DNA of 64,000 bases from positions 1 to 64,000 of the forward strand of contig NZ_JAMBOM010000007.1 of assembly GCF_023715615.1 (NCBI RefSeq). Reading direction: 5' to 3'. Source of the DNA: Sporosarcina aquimarina (GTDB taxonomy: Bacteria > Bacillota > Bacilli > Bacillales_A > Planococcaceae). This document shows positions 1 to 8,265 of this stretch, one piece after another. The notes under the pieces are model-generated. The model ran no database searches. It was not told the origin of the DNA and saw only the letters and a list, made by a program, of their open reading frames with translations. A program made the position numbers and the translations under genes. Positions within the stretch are counted from its first letter, which is position 1; each line of letters begins with the position of its first letter.

Positions 1-127
1 TTGCCCACGTGTTACTCACCCGTCCGCCGCTAATCTCAAGGAGCAAGCTCCTATTGATTCGCTCGACTTGCATGTATTAGGCATGCCGCCAGCGTTCGTC
101 CTGAGCCAGGATCAAACTCTCCATAAA
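1..127 (-). rRNA. 16S ribosomal RNA, 5' end (partial)
   Basis: The reverse complement reads as the start of a Firmicutes 16S rRNA: the AGAGTTTGATCCTGGCTCAG stretch, then GACGAACGCTGGCGGC, CATGCAAGTCGAGCG and, at the window edge, the GGGTGAGTAACACGTGGGCAA region. Only about the first 125 nt are inside the window. The exact mature 5' end is placed by analogy with other Bacillales and may be off by a few bases. Transcription runs leftward out of the window. Confidence 0.97.
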
Positions 128-432
128 TCTGGTAGCTGATATGCAGCACATTGCGTCGTCAGCTTCAGTTGTTCATTCGGTCACGTACCTAAGTACGCTC
201 CCTCATTCACACCTTCGCTTCCTAGCACTGCACTACATCTCAGCAACCAGAGAGAATTGATTGCTCAATTCGTACTGGCATCATTTAAGATGTCTATCAG
301 ATCAACTAAGATCTGTTTGTGTTTGTTTCACCGGCAAAACCGGATTCCCAAACAATAATTCGTTGACATTTTGCTGTTCAGTTTTCAAGGTTCATAGTGT
401 TAATTTTAGTTGTTCGCTGTTGTTTCAGCAAC
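128..432 (-). other. 16S rRNA leader (pre-rRNA 5' spacer)
   Basis: About 300 nt lie between the proximal promoter and the 16S 5' end. On the minus strand there is a GAAAACTGAACA box (around 375-392), which is common in Bacillales rRNA spacers and likely tied to antitermination or processing. Further downstream (around 180-200) is a small hairpin in which GCGTAC pairs with GTACGT. No protein-coding signal is credible here. The function as a processed leader is inferred from position. Confidence 0.7.
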
Positions 433-438
433 TCTTAC

Positions 439-467
439 ATCATAACATGGTGTAATCATCGTGTCAA
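439..467 (-). promoter_or_regulatory. rRNA promoter P2 (proximal)
   Basis: On the minus strand TTGACA (462-467) is followed after 17 bp by TATGAT (439-444). An A/T-rich tract upstream could act as an UP element. Spacing and match to sigma-A consensus are near ideal for an rRNA operon promoter; the start point should lie near 432. Confidence 0.85.
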
Positions 468-533
468 CAACTTTTTTAAAAAATTATTACTTGCCTTTGA
501 AACCAATAAAGCGTGTTCCGAAGGACAAGTAAT

Positions 534-563
534 AATATACAACAGATAGTATATAGTTTGCAA
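534..563 (-). promoter_or_regulatory. rRNA promoter P1 (distal)
   Basis: On the minus strand TTGCAA (558-563) is followed after 18 bp by TATATT (534-539). It lies about 95 bp upstream of P2, the usual tandem arrangement of Bacillales rrn promoters. It begins only a few bases beyond the 3' end of the neighbouring DMT permease gene. Confidence 0.7.
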
Positions 564-576
564 GCTTTTTTTAAAA

Positions 577-1461
577 TTATGCTGAGGTTTTTTTTCGACC
601 ATCTACAACAAACAACAAAATCCCCAGTAATACAACGATTCCACCTATGATTTGTGCTGTCGACAAACTCTCTTTGAAGATGTAATACGCTAGAATCGAG
701 GCACCAACAGGTTCAAATAATATCGCAATAGAAATCGCATTCGTACTCACCCACCGGATCGCCCAATTAAATAAAGTATGACCAAGTAGGTTCGGAATTA
801 GCGCTAATAACACGAACCACATCCAATCTGATTGTGAATGCGGACCGAATGACTCCCCTTTTATTAATACATAGAAGAAAAGAGTAATTGAGCTAATGGA
901 GTATACTACAAACGTATACGTTATTAACGACAATCTTTGACGGACATCTTGGCCAAACAGTAAGTAAGCTGTAATTAGTGCACAGCCGATAAGCGCAAGA
1001 ATATCACCATAAAACGCAGTTCCTCCAAGTTGAAAATCACCAAAACTGATAATGACACTCCCCGATATTGCAATAACTGCAGATAAAATCGTTTTAACCG
1101 ACAATCGTTCTTTAAAGAAAAAGTATGTACCCGCAAATGCAAAAATAGGTTGTAGTGTCACTAATACTGTAGAACTCGCAACAGATGTATAATTAAGCGA
1201 TTCAAACCAAAAGATGAAATGGAACGCTAAAAACACACCTGCAAAAGTTGAAAAAATCCAATCCCGTTTTTTCAGCACCGTTATTTCTTTTCTGTATTTC
1301 AGTAAGAAAATCGGTAACATCAAGAGGACCGAGAAAAACATCCTGTAAAATGCAGTAACCCCCGCCTCAGCGGATACTAATTTCACAAAAATCGCAGATA
1401 AAGCAACTGAGATAACCCCTATAATGATAGGGATTGCTGGATGTATAGCTGGTTTGTTCAT
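577..1461 (-). CDS. DMT/EamA-family permease
   Basis: A 294-residue integral membrane protein with about ten hydrophobic segments arranged as two tandem EamA repeats (roughly residues 10-145 and 155-290), the typical size of drug/metabolite transporter superfamily members. The second repeat carries the FEPVGASILAYYIFKE-type motif usual for this family, where a conserved Glu precedes the last helices. The basic C-terminus is cytoplasmic. Substrate cannot be told from sequence; family members export amino acids or metabolites. It is monocistronic, ends just upstream of the rRNA promoters and is divergent from the CDF gene. No clear terminator is seen before the rRNA promoters. Confidence 0.85.
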   Translation of the reverse strand: MNKPAIHPAIPIIIGVISVALSAIFVKLVSAEAGVTAFYRMFFSVLLMLPIFLLKYRKEITVLKKRDWIFSTFAGVFLAFHFIFWFESLNYTSVASSTVLVTLQPIFAFAGTYFFFKERLSVKTILSAVIAISGSVIISFGDFQLGGTAFYGDILALIGCALITAYLLFGQDVRQRLSLITYTFVVYSISSITLFFYVLIKGESFGPHSQSDWMWFVLLALIPNLLGHTLFNWAIRWVSTNAISIAILFEPVGASILAYYIFKESLSTAQIIGGIVVLLGILLFVVDGRKKTSA

Positions 1462-1647
1462 AAAAACACATCACTTTCCTTCTATTGAGGGTTACAATAG
1501 TTTATTTATGGATATAGCATATAGTATATCAGACAAGGTTGTTCTAAAAATTCGGCATTCAGAATCCCCTATTATTTAGGGCGGAGGCTATAGTATCACA
1601 GCGATATTAAACGCACCACCATTTTTGTTGCAGAGGAGCAAACATTC

Positions 1648-2655
1648 ATGACCAATTGGATTCAACTTTTAAAAAATGGCAACAAGCCTGCTCTTTTAGC
1701 AGCCATCGTTAATGTTATTATCGCCGCATTAAAAGCGGGTGCTTTCTTTCTAACAGGCAATGTTGCCATGTTCGCTGAAATGATGCACTCTATCGGAGAT
1801 GCTGCAAACCAACTGTTCGTTTATATTGGTTCTGCACTTTCTAAAAAAGCACCAACTCCTAAATATCCAAATGGTTTTGGTAGGATTGTTAACCTCGTCT
1901 GTCTTGGTGCCGTTTTGATTGTAGCGATCCTTTCTTACGAAACCATTGTTGGAGGGATACATCATATCCTACACCCTGCAGAAAGTGGAGGCTTATGGAT
2001 AAACCTAGGCGTCCTTGGAATCGGAATTGCGCTAGAATCTTTCGTTCTCTATAAAGCATCAAAAGAAGTCTTTCACGATGCAGGAGTTGAACATGCCGGA
2101 TTGTCATCATTCCCTAAAAGCTTTGTATATCTCAAAAAGGCAAAACCTCCAACTAAGCTAGTCTTTATGGAGGACTTAGTAGCGACTAGCGGAGGTCTAA
2201 TAGCATTTATTGCCGTTCTACTCGCTCATTTCTTCGGCTTGTTCGCAGCCGAAGGTGTTGCTTCAATCATTATCGGAGTGATGATGTTTTATGTAGTGGG
2301 TAAAGTGTTCCTAGAAAATGCTCGAGGGGCTATTGGTGAAACTGATGAAGAAATGCTCGCGCACATTGCCCATCTACTCGTAGAAGACCCTGACATCACG
2401 GATATCCAACGTGTTGAGGTTGTTAAAGAAGGAGAATTTCTTCATGTAGAAATCATTGCCGAGGTTGCGACGTCGAATACAGTTGAGTATGTTTTAAAGG
2501 TTAAAGATCGGTTATTAGCAACAATTTTGAATCAGAAAGGCATTCAAGACGTCATCATTTCATTAGTTGGCGATGACGGAGTTGAATCGTGGACCGGAAC
2601 AGGCTCGAACAGTTCAAACCTTATAGAAAATCGAAATAAGCTTCCTGAATCATAA
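1648..2655 (+). CDS. Cation diffusion facilitator (CDF) family transporter
   Basis: A 335-residue protein with an N-terminal membrane domain (about residues 15-225, six likely helices) and a C-terminal cytoplasmic ferredoxin-like domain. Helix 2 carries the CDF signature AEMMHSIGDAANQ with the HxxxD metal site; the partner site in helix 5 reads MEDLVAT, so it uses E/D ligands as in the YdbO/ZnT9-like subgroup. A loop of about 25 residues precedes helix 5. The expected role is proton-coupled efflux of a divalent metal, probably zinc, cobalt or iron; the metal is not decided by sequence. An AGAGGAG ribosome site precedes the ATG. It ends in a terminator shared with yugJ. Confidence 0.88.
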   Translation: MTNWIQLLKNGNKPALLAAIVNVIIAALKAGAFFLTGNVAMFAEMMHSIGDAANQLFVYIGSALSKKAPTPKYPNGFGRIVNLVCLGAVLIVAILSYETIVGGIHHILHPAESGGLWINLGVLGIGIALESFVLYKASKEVFHDAGVEHAGLSSFPKSFVYLKKAKPPTKLVFMEDLVATSGGLIAFIAVLLAHFFGLFAAEGVASIIIGVMMFYVVGKVFLENARGAIGETDEEMLAHIAHLLVEDPDITDIQRVEVVKEGEFLHVEIIAEVATSNTVEYVLKVKDRLLATILNQKGIQDVIISLVGDDGVESWTGTGSNSSNLIENRNKLPES

Positions 2656-2703
2656 AAAAGCGCGAGTCCCAACTGATCCAAGTCAGTCGGCTCGCGATTT
2701 TCT
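2656..2703. terminator. Bidirectional terminator between CDF gene and yugJ
   Basis: An imperfect stem pairing CGCGAG with CTCGCG, plus an inner ACTGA/TCAGT stem, is flanked by A6 on the left and TTTTCTT on the right. It can terminate both convergent genes. Confidence 0.8.
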
Positions 2704-2705
2704 TA

Positions 2706-3869
2706 TTACAATGAATTCGTCAAAATCTGAACGACGTCCTCTTTAGCAAGCTTTGCATAATTACCAAGCGGTCCTCTTGCTGCAGCTTTTTCAGCCATTA
2801 GTTCAATTTTCGAATCATCAATATTGAAGTCTGCAAGTTTACGTGGCGCTCCGATTGATGCCCAGAATTCTTCTAATTTAGAAATGCCTTCTAATGCCGT
2901 CTCTTCATCTGTCTTACCTGACGGATCTACACCAAATGCTTTTACAGCTAACTGTGCATAGCGTTTCGGATTCAAATGCATTGTATAACGCATCCACTCT
3001 GGGAATAGGATAGACAGTCCCCCAGCATGCGGAATGTCATAGACTGCTGAAACCGCATGCTCTATGTCATGAGTTCCCCAGTCACCTATGTATCCCATGC
3101 GCAAGAAACCATTTAATCCCCAAACACCTGCTAGCATCATAGTAGCTCTAAGCTCGTAGTCATCTGGATGATTTACCACTTCTGCACCTGTTGTGATTAA
3201 AGTACGGAGTGCACTTTCACACATTTCATCTTGGAAAGGAGTATTTGATGATTCATTGAAGTATTCTTCAAAGATATGAGACATCGTATCTACAATTCCG
3301 TTGACTGTTTGATCCTTAGGAACTGACATTGTATATGTCGGATCTAGAATTGAAAATTTAGGGAAGTTAAACGGTGTTCCCCATCCATACTTCTCTTGAG
3401 TTTCTTCATTCGTAATAACAGAGCCTGCATTCATTTCAGAACTTGTTGCAGATAGTGTTAATACTGTACCAAACGGTAATGCATCTTGAGGTACCGCTTT
3501 ACGTACAACAAAGTCCCACGGGTTGCCATCATATTTCGCAGCACAAGCGATAAGCTTCGTACAGTCAATGACAGATCCTCCACCGACAGCAACGATTACG
3601 TCAATATTCTCTCTTTTACAAAGCTCCGCTGCCGCGATCGCAGTTGAAAGTCGAGGATTCGGTTCCACTCCACCAAATTCGTGGACAGACAACTCCCCTT
3701 CTTTCAATACGGACATCACATCATCGTAGACACCATTCTTCTTAATACTTCCCCCACCGTATACAACAAGAACGCTGTTTCCATATTTTTTAAGCTCATC
3801 AGCTAAATTTGAAACTTGCCCTTTGCCGAACAATAATTTTACAGGATTTTGAAATATGAAGTTATCCAA
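2706..3869 (-). CDS. yugJ: Iron-containing alcohol dehydrogenase (butanol dehydrogenase-like, YugJ)
   Basis: At 387 residues it has the same length as B. subtilis YugJ as I recall it. It contains the nucleotide-binding [13 protein letters not shown] around residues 95-105 and a DPTYTMSVP segment near 176. Metal ligands sit in the [12 protein letters not shown] stretch (Asp and His near 194-198) and in the later [19 protein letters not shown] stretch (two His near 270-285). These are the hallmarks of family III Fe/Zn-dependent NAD(P)H aldehyde/alcohol reductases. It likely reduces aldehydes to alcohols in the cytosol. It lies downstream of rocG but a terminator separates them, so it is probably its own unit. 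Confidence 0.9.
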   Translation of the reverse strand: MDNFIFQNPVKLLFGKGQVSNLADELKKYGNSVLVVYGGGSIKKNGVYDDVMSVLKEGELSVHEFGGVEPNPRLSTAIAAAELCKRENIDVIVAVGGGSVIDCTKLIACAAKYDGNPWDFVVRKAVPQDALPFGTVLTLSATSSEMNAGSVITNEETQEKYGWGTPFNFPKFSILDPTYTMSVPKDQTVNGIVDTMSHIFEEYFNESSNTPFQDEMCESALRTLITTGAEVVNHPDDYELRATMMLAGVWGLNGFLRMGYIGDWGTHDIEHAVSAVYDIPHAGGLSILFPEWMRYTMHLNPKRYAQLAVKAFGVDPSGKTDEETALEGISKLEEFWASIGAPRKLADFNIDDSKIELMAEKAAARGPLGNYAKLAKEDVVQILTNSL

Positions 3870-3950
3870 AACTCATCGCCTCCTCAGAATATATCTATTA
3901 TGTTTTAGGAGTGTTAGTGATGCAACTGTTCTGCCCGTACGCAACGAACT

Positions 3951-3983
3951 AAAAAGAGCACCCCTATAAGAGGAGCGCTCTTT
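3951..3983 (-). terminator. Terminator of the roc operon
   Basis: Immediately after rocG, the minus strand forms a stem of AAAGAGCGCTCCT and AGGGGTGCTCTTT with a three-base loop, followed by a T run. It separates the roc genes from yugJ. Confidence 0.85.
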
Positions 3984-3991
3984 CATGTTAC

Positions 3992-5236
3992 TTATGCCCA
4001 GCCACGGAAACGTGAAGCTTCCGCTGTTTTACGTATACCAATCATGTACGCTGCAAGACGCATGTCAATGCCTCGCGTAGTTGAAACAGAATATACATTT
4101 TCGAACGCTGTGACCATTTTCTCAGTCATCTTTTCACGAACTTCTTCTTCAGACCAGTAGTAGCCCATGTTGTTCTGAACCCATTCAAAGTACGAAACTG
4201 TTACACCGCCGGCACTAGCAAGCACATCGGGAACTAGTAAAATGCCTCGTTCTGATAATATTTTTGTTGCTTCACTTGTTGTTGGACCGTTTGCTGCTTC
4301 CACAACAATCGAAGCCTTGATTTTATCAGCATTGTGTTCTGTAATTTGGTTCTCAATTGCTGCAGGAACTAGGATATCACAATCCAATTCCAACAACTCT
4401 TGGTTCGTCAATGTGTTTTCGAACAAAGTAGTTACTGTTCCAAAACTATCACGACGGTCAAGTAAATAATCGATATCCAAACCATCTGGGTCGTGTAATG
4501 CTCCATAAGCATCAGAAATCCCAATTACTTTAGCTCCTGCGTCGTGGAGGAATTTAGAAAGGAAGCTACCTGCGTTACCAAAACCTTGGATAACAATACG
4601 AGCGCCTTTCATATCGATACCACGACGTTTAGCTGCTTCATTAATAATAATCGTTACACCTTCAGCAGTCGCACGGTCACGACCTTGTGAACCACCGAGA
4701 ACGATAGGTTTTCCTGTAATGAAGCCTGGTGAGTTGAACTCATCAATTCTGCTGTATTCATCCATCATCCACGCCATAATTTGTGAGTTTGTGAAAACGT
4801 CAGGTGCTGGAATATCTTTTGTTGGCCCCATAACTTGAGACAACGCACGTACGTAGCCACGGCTTAGACGCTCCAATTCATCCATAGACATTTCACGCGG
4901 ATCACAAACGATGCCGCCTTTACCGCCGCCATATGGAAGGTCTACGATACCAGCTTTAAGTGTCATCCACATGGAAAGTGCACGCACTTCATCTAAAGTA
5001 ACATCCGGATGGAAGCGTACTCCGCCTTTTGTTGGTCCGACAGCGTCGTTATGCTGGCCGCGGTATCCAGTGAAGACTTTTACTTTTCCATCGTCCATTT
5101 TAATAGGGATACGTACTTCTGTCATGCGCATCGGTTCTTTCAGAAGTTCATACATTCCTTCATCGTAGCCCAGCTTGTCAAGTGCTTCTTTAATAACAAC
5201 TTGTGTAGATGTGAACAGATTCAGGTTTTCAGTCAT
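3992..5236 (-). CDS. rocG: NAD-specific glutamate dehydrogenase, catabolic (RocG/GudB type)
   Basis: A 414-residue Glu/Leu/Phe/Val dehydrogenase, the length of a hexameric bacterial GDH. The catalytic region DLPYGGGKGGIVCDP (about residues 98-112) supplies the active-site lysines, and PAPDVFTNS and the Rossmann GFGNAG (around 219-224) follow. It converts glutamate to 2-oxoglutarate and ammonium, the last step of arginine/ornithine/proline catabolism. The position downstream of rocA and rocD (81 nt after rocD) supports the catabolic RocG role, though GudB cannot be excluded on sequence alone. The ATG has a GAGGCG site about 10 nt upstream. Confidence 0.92.
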   Translation of the reverse strand: MTENLNLFTSTQVVIKEALDKLGYDEGMYELLKEPMRMTEVRIPIKMDDGKVKVFTGYRGQHNDAVGPTKGGVRFHPDVTLDEVRALSMWMTLKAGIVDLPYGGGKGGIVCDPREMSMDELERLSRGYVRALSQVMGPTKDIPAPDVFTNSQIMAWMMDEYSRIDEFNSPGFITGKPIVLGGSQGRDRATAEGVTIIINEAAKRRGIDMKGARIVIQGFGNAGSFLSKFLHDAGAKVIGISDAYGALHDPDGLDIDYLLDRRDSFGTVTTLFENTLTNQELLELDCDILVPAAIENQITEHNADKIKASIVVEAANGPTTSEATKILSERGILLVPDVLASAGGVTVSYFEWVQNNMGYYWSEEEVREKMTEKMVTAFENVYSVSTTRGIDMRLAAYMIGIRKTAEASRFRGWA

Positions 5237-5317
5237 TGTAATGGCTCGCCTCTTTGTTTCATAATGTTTTTTCCTTATTCATAGTATCATATCGAACAAC
5301 GTAATTGGAAAGAATTT

Positions 5318-6511
5318 TTAGTTAGCAAATACGCTTTTGATTTTTTCAAGTGCCCAATCAAGTTCTTCTTTAGTAATAACTAGTGGTGGCGCAAAGCGGA
5401 TTACTGTATCGTGTGTTTCTTTACAGAGCAATCCTAGTTCTTTGAGCTTTTCACAGTATGGACGTGCCTCTACAGTCAACTGCATTCCGATGAACAAACC
5501 GCGTCCACGTACTTCTGTAATAACGTCATTTTCGATCTTTTGAAGTTCTTCTTTAAAATAGTTTCCGAGTTCAAGTGACTTGTCAGCAAGTTTTTCGCTT
5601 TCAAGCACATCTAAAGATGCAATTGAAACTGCACACGCCATTGGGTTTCCGCCAAATGTAGACCCGTGTGAACCTGGGTTAAATACTTCAAGTACTTCTT
5701 TGTCAGCTACTACACAAGAAATCGGGAATACTCCACCACCTAGTGCTTTACCAAGGATATACATATCCGGGTTCACGTCTTCCCATTCACATGCAAACAT
5801 TTTACCAGTGCGGCATAGGCCGGCTTGGATTTCGTCTGCAATGAAAAGAACATTGTTTTCTTTACATAGATCGCGTGCTTTTTTCAAGTAGCCTTCTGTA
5901 GGAATGATGATTCCAGCTTCCCCTTGAATTGGCTCGATGATGAATGCCGCAGTATTTGGTGTAATTGCTTTTTCCAGTGCATCAAAATCGCCATATGGAA
6001 CTAATTTGATACCTGGAAGCATTGGTCCAAAACCACGCTTGTATTCTGGATCTGAAGAAAGGGATACTGCGCCCATCGTACGTCCGTGGAAGTTTCCTTC
6101 ACAACCGATAATTTCAGCTTTGTTTTCTTCAACGCCTTTAACATCATACGCCCAACGACGAGCTGCTTTAATTGCTGTCTCAACAGCTTCAGCACCAGTG
6201 TTCATTGGCAACGCCATTTCTTTACCAGATAGTTCAGTAATTTTTTCATACCAAGGACCTAACTGATCGCTATGGAACGCACGTGAAGTAAGAGTAACTT
6301 TGTCTGCCTGGTCTTTAAGTGCTTGAATAATTTTAGGATGACGGTGCCCTTGGTTCACTGCTGAGTATGCAGAAAGCATATCCATGTATTTGTTACCTTC
6401 TGGATCTTTTACCCATACACCTTCTGCTTCTGAGATAACAATCGGTAGTGGATGATAGTTTGGTGCACCATACTTATTAGTTTGTTCAATCACTTGTTGA
6501 GATACTGACAT
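5318..6511 (-). CDS. rocD: Ornithine aminotransferase
   Basis: A 397-residue class-III PLP aminotransferase close to B. subtilis RocD in length. Visible features are the cofactor segment [15 protein letters not shown] (about 105-119), [15 protein letters not shown], the [14 protein letters not shown] motif, the PLP-lysine segment [12 protein letters not shown] (Lys near 254) and [11 protein letters not shown]. It transfers the delta-amino group of ornithine to 2-oxoglutarate to give glutamate semialdehyde (pyrroline-5-carboxylate), the substrate of the preceding rocA product. It is 72 nt downstream of rocA and 81 nt upstream of rocG in one transcriptional direction. Confidence 0.95.
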   Translation of the reverse strand: MSVSQQVIEQTNKYGAPNYHPLPIVISEAEGVWVKDPEGNKYMDMLSAYSAVNQGHRHPKIIQALKDQADKVTLTSRAFHSDQLGPWYEKITELSGKEMALPMNTGAEAVETAIKAARRWAYDVKGVEENKAEIIGCEGNFHGRTMGAVSLSSDPEYKRGFGPMLPGIKLVPYGDFDALEKAITPNTAAFIIEPIQGEAGIIIPTEGYLKKARDLCKENNVLFIADEIQAGLCRTGKMFACEWEDVNPDMYILGKALGGGVFPISCVVADKEVLEVFNPGSHGSTFGGNPMACAVSIASLDVLESEKLADKSLELGNYFKEELQKIENDVITEVRGRGLFIGMQLTVEARPYCEKLKELGLLCKETHDTVIRFAPPLVITKEELDWALEKIKSVFAN

Positions 6512-6546
6512 TCAAATTCCCTCCTCGGTTAAGTATGTAGATACAG

Positions 6547-6566
6547 CGCCTGTCTTCTGACAGGCG
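6547..6566. other. Intercistronic stem-loop between rocA and rocD
   Basis: A perfect 8-bp stem, CGCCTGTC with GACAGGCG, closes a TTCT loop. No T run follows on either strand, so it is not a canonical terminator. An mRNA-stabilising or processing role between rocA and rocD is an inference. Confidence 0.55.
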
Positions 6567-6583
6567 ACTGTTTGAATCTAGGC

Positions 6584-8128
6584 TTATAGCATTTCTGAAG
6601 TTGTTTTACCTTGCATGTGAAGTTGCAAGTAGTCTGGGCCACCTGCTTTTGAATCTGTTCCGGACATGTTGAATCCGCCAAATGGCTGGTATCCAACGAT
6701 AGCGCCTGTGCAACCACGGTTGAAGTACAAGTTACCACAGTGGAAATCTTCACGAGCTTGCTCGATGTGCTCACGGTTATTGGTGATAACCGCGCCTGTC
6801 AAACCGTAATCTGTGTCGTTTGCCATGTCGATTGCTTCTGTGAAGTTTTTCGCTTTTGCAAGTGCTACGAATGGACCGAATACTTCTTCTTTCATAATAC
6901 GAGCTTCTGGTGCAACGTCTGCGAAAACAGTCGGAGCAATGAAGAATCCTTTAGAGCTATCGCCTTCCCCACCTGCAACAAGACGACCTTCTTCTTTACC
7001 AATTTCAACATAGCTCATGATCTTATCGAACGCAGCTTGGTCGATAACTGGTCCAGCGAAGTTAGATTGGTCAGTTGGGTCACCGTATGTCAACTCTTTA
7101 GTAAGTTCTTCTACGCGAGCAACAACTGTGTCATATACATCTTCGTGAATGATCGCACGTGAACATGCTGAACATTTTTGTCCACTGAAACCGAATGCTG
7201 ATTTAACGATAGATTGTGCAGCAAGTTCAAGATCCGCTTCGTTGTCAACAACGATTGTATCCTTACCACCCATTTCAGCAATCACACGCTTCAACCAAAT
7301 TTGTCCTTCGTTCACTTTAGAAGCACGTTCATAAATACGTGTTCCAACTTCGCGTGAACCTGTGAACGATACGAAACGAGTACGTGCGTGATCTACTAAG
7401 TAGTCACCGATTTCAGAACCAGAACCTGGTACATAGTTGACTACGCCTGCAGGCATTCCTGCTTCTTCAAGTACTTCCATGAATTTATACGCAACAACTG
7501 GAGTAGTTGAAGCTGGCTTCAATAGTACTGTGTTACCTGTTACAAGTGCAGCTACTGTCGTACCCGCCATGATTGCAAATGCAAAGTTCCAAGGAGAGAT
7601 AACAACGCCAACTCCTAAAGGAATGTAGTCAAAACGGTTGAACTCGCCTGGGCGACTTTCCACTGGCATTCCGTCTTTCAAGCGCAACATTTGACGGCCG
7701 TAGTACTCTAGGAAGTCGATTGCTTCAGCAGTATCTGCATCCGCTTCGTTCCATGGCTTACCAGCTTCTTTTGTCAATAGTGCTGAGAATTCCATTTTGC
7801 GGCGACGAACAATCGCTGCTGCTTTGAATAGAATATCTGCACGCATTGCTGGATCTGTCTTTCTCCAAGTATTGAAAGTTTCGTCTGCAACTTTCATAGC
7901 TTTTTCTGCAATATCTTTACTTGCTTTAGAAACGCTTCCGATAATTTCTTCTTTGTTAGCAGGATTGAAAGATACGAGCTTATCATCAGTCATGATGCGC
8001 TCTCCACCTACGATTAGGGGATAATCTTTACCAAGGTAAGCTTCCACTGTCTTAAGACCTTCTTGGAATGCTTTTTTATTTTCTTCGATTGTAAAATCTG
8101 TGAATGGTTCATGTTTGTACGGGATCAT
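6584..8128 (-). CDS. rocA: 1-pyrroline-5-carboxylate dehydrogenase
   Basis: A 514-residue aldehyde dehydrogenase of the RocA/PutC class. It shows the NAD-binding [12 protein letters not shown] segment (about 178-190), the [10 protein letters not shown] turn, the catalytic glutamate in [12 protein letters not shown] (near 287) and the catalytic cysteine in [11 protein letters not shown] (near 321). It also has the [16 protein letters not shown]-terminal motif typical of P5C dehydrogenases. It oxidises glutamate semialdehyde to glutamate in arginine and proline catabolism. It is the first gene of the rocA-rocD-rocG set and is divergent from a RocR-like regulator, so regulation by that protein is likely. 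An AAAGGAGG ribosome site precedes the ATG. Confidence 0.95.
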   Translation of the reverse strand: MIPYKHEPFTDFTIEENKKAFQEGLKTVEAYLGKDYPLIVGGERIMTDDKLVSFNPANKEEIIGSVSKASKDIAEKAMKVADETFNTWRKTDPAMRADILFKAAAIVRRRKMEFSALLTKEAGKPWNEADADTAEAIDFLEYYGRQMLRLKDGMPVESRPGEFNRFDYIPLGVGVVISPWNFAFAIMAGTTVAALVTGNTVLLKPASTTPVVAYKFMEVLEEAGMPAGVVNYVPGSGSEIGDYLVDHARTRFVSFTGSREVGTRIYERASKVNEGQIWLKRVIAEMGGKDTIVVDNEADLELAAQSIVKSAFGFSGQKCSACSRAIIHEDVYDTVVARVEELTKELTYGDPTDQSNFAGPVIDQAAFDKIMSYVEIGKEEGRLVAGGEGDSSKGFFIAPTVFADVAPEARIMKEEVFGPFVALAKAKNFTEAIDMANDTDYGLTGAVITNNREHIEQAREDFHCGNLYFNRGCTGAIVGYQPFGGFNMSGTDSKAGGPDYLQLHMQGKTTSEML

Positions 8129-8152
8129 GATAGTCCTCCTTTAGATGGGTCA

Positions 8153-8213
8153 TGCAAATAATATTTGCACTTCAATGTCAATTCCACTTATAATAATGCA
8201 AGATATTATTGCA
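8153..8213. promoter_or_regulatory. Paired 17-bp palindromes in the rocA / rocR-like intergenic region
   Basis: Two related inverted repeats lie between the divergent genes. At 8153-8169 TGCAAAT and ATTTGCA are separated by AAT (a perfect 7-3-7 dyad). At 8197-8213 TGCAAGA and TATTGCA are separated by TAT (one mismatch). Their centres are 44 bp apart, about four helical turns. Duplicate dyads between a regulator and its target are expected for RocR-like upstream activating sites. The left site overlaps the probable -35 of the regulator gene, suggesting autoregulation. The assignment to this regulator is inferred. Confidence 0.6.
8165..8194 (+). promoter_or_regulatory. Probable sigma-A promoter of the rocR-like gene
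   Basis: TTGCAC (8165-8170), 18-bp spacer, TATAAT (8189-8194), placing the start near 8201 and a leader of about 65 nt before the ATG at 8266. The -35 overlaps the left palindromic site. Confidence 0.55.
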
Positions 8214-8265
8214 CATTGCAAGTATTAATGTTTACCTGAAGAAAAAAGTTAGGCGGTGTCACTCT

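Noticed and set aside
6740..7162. 140-aa plus-strand open frame opposite rocA
   Set aside because: It is fully antisense to a strongly supported dehydrogenase gene, Cys/Phe-rich as expected of a shadow frame.
8129..8265. A sigma-54 (-24/-12) promoter for rocA
   Set aside because: Each TGCAA that could be a -12 element was checked for a GG dinucleotide at the required distance; none has one. The regulator also lacks GAFTGA.
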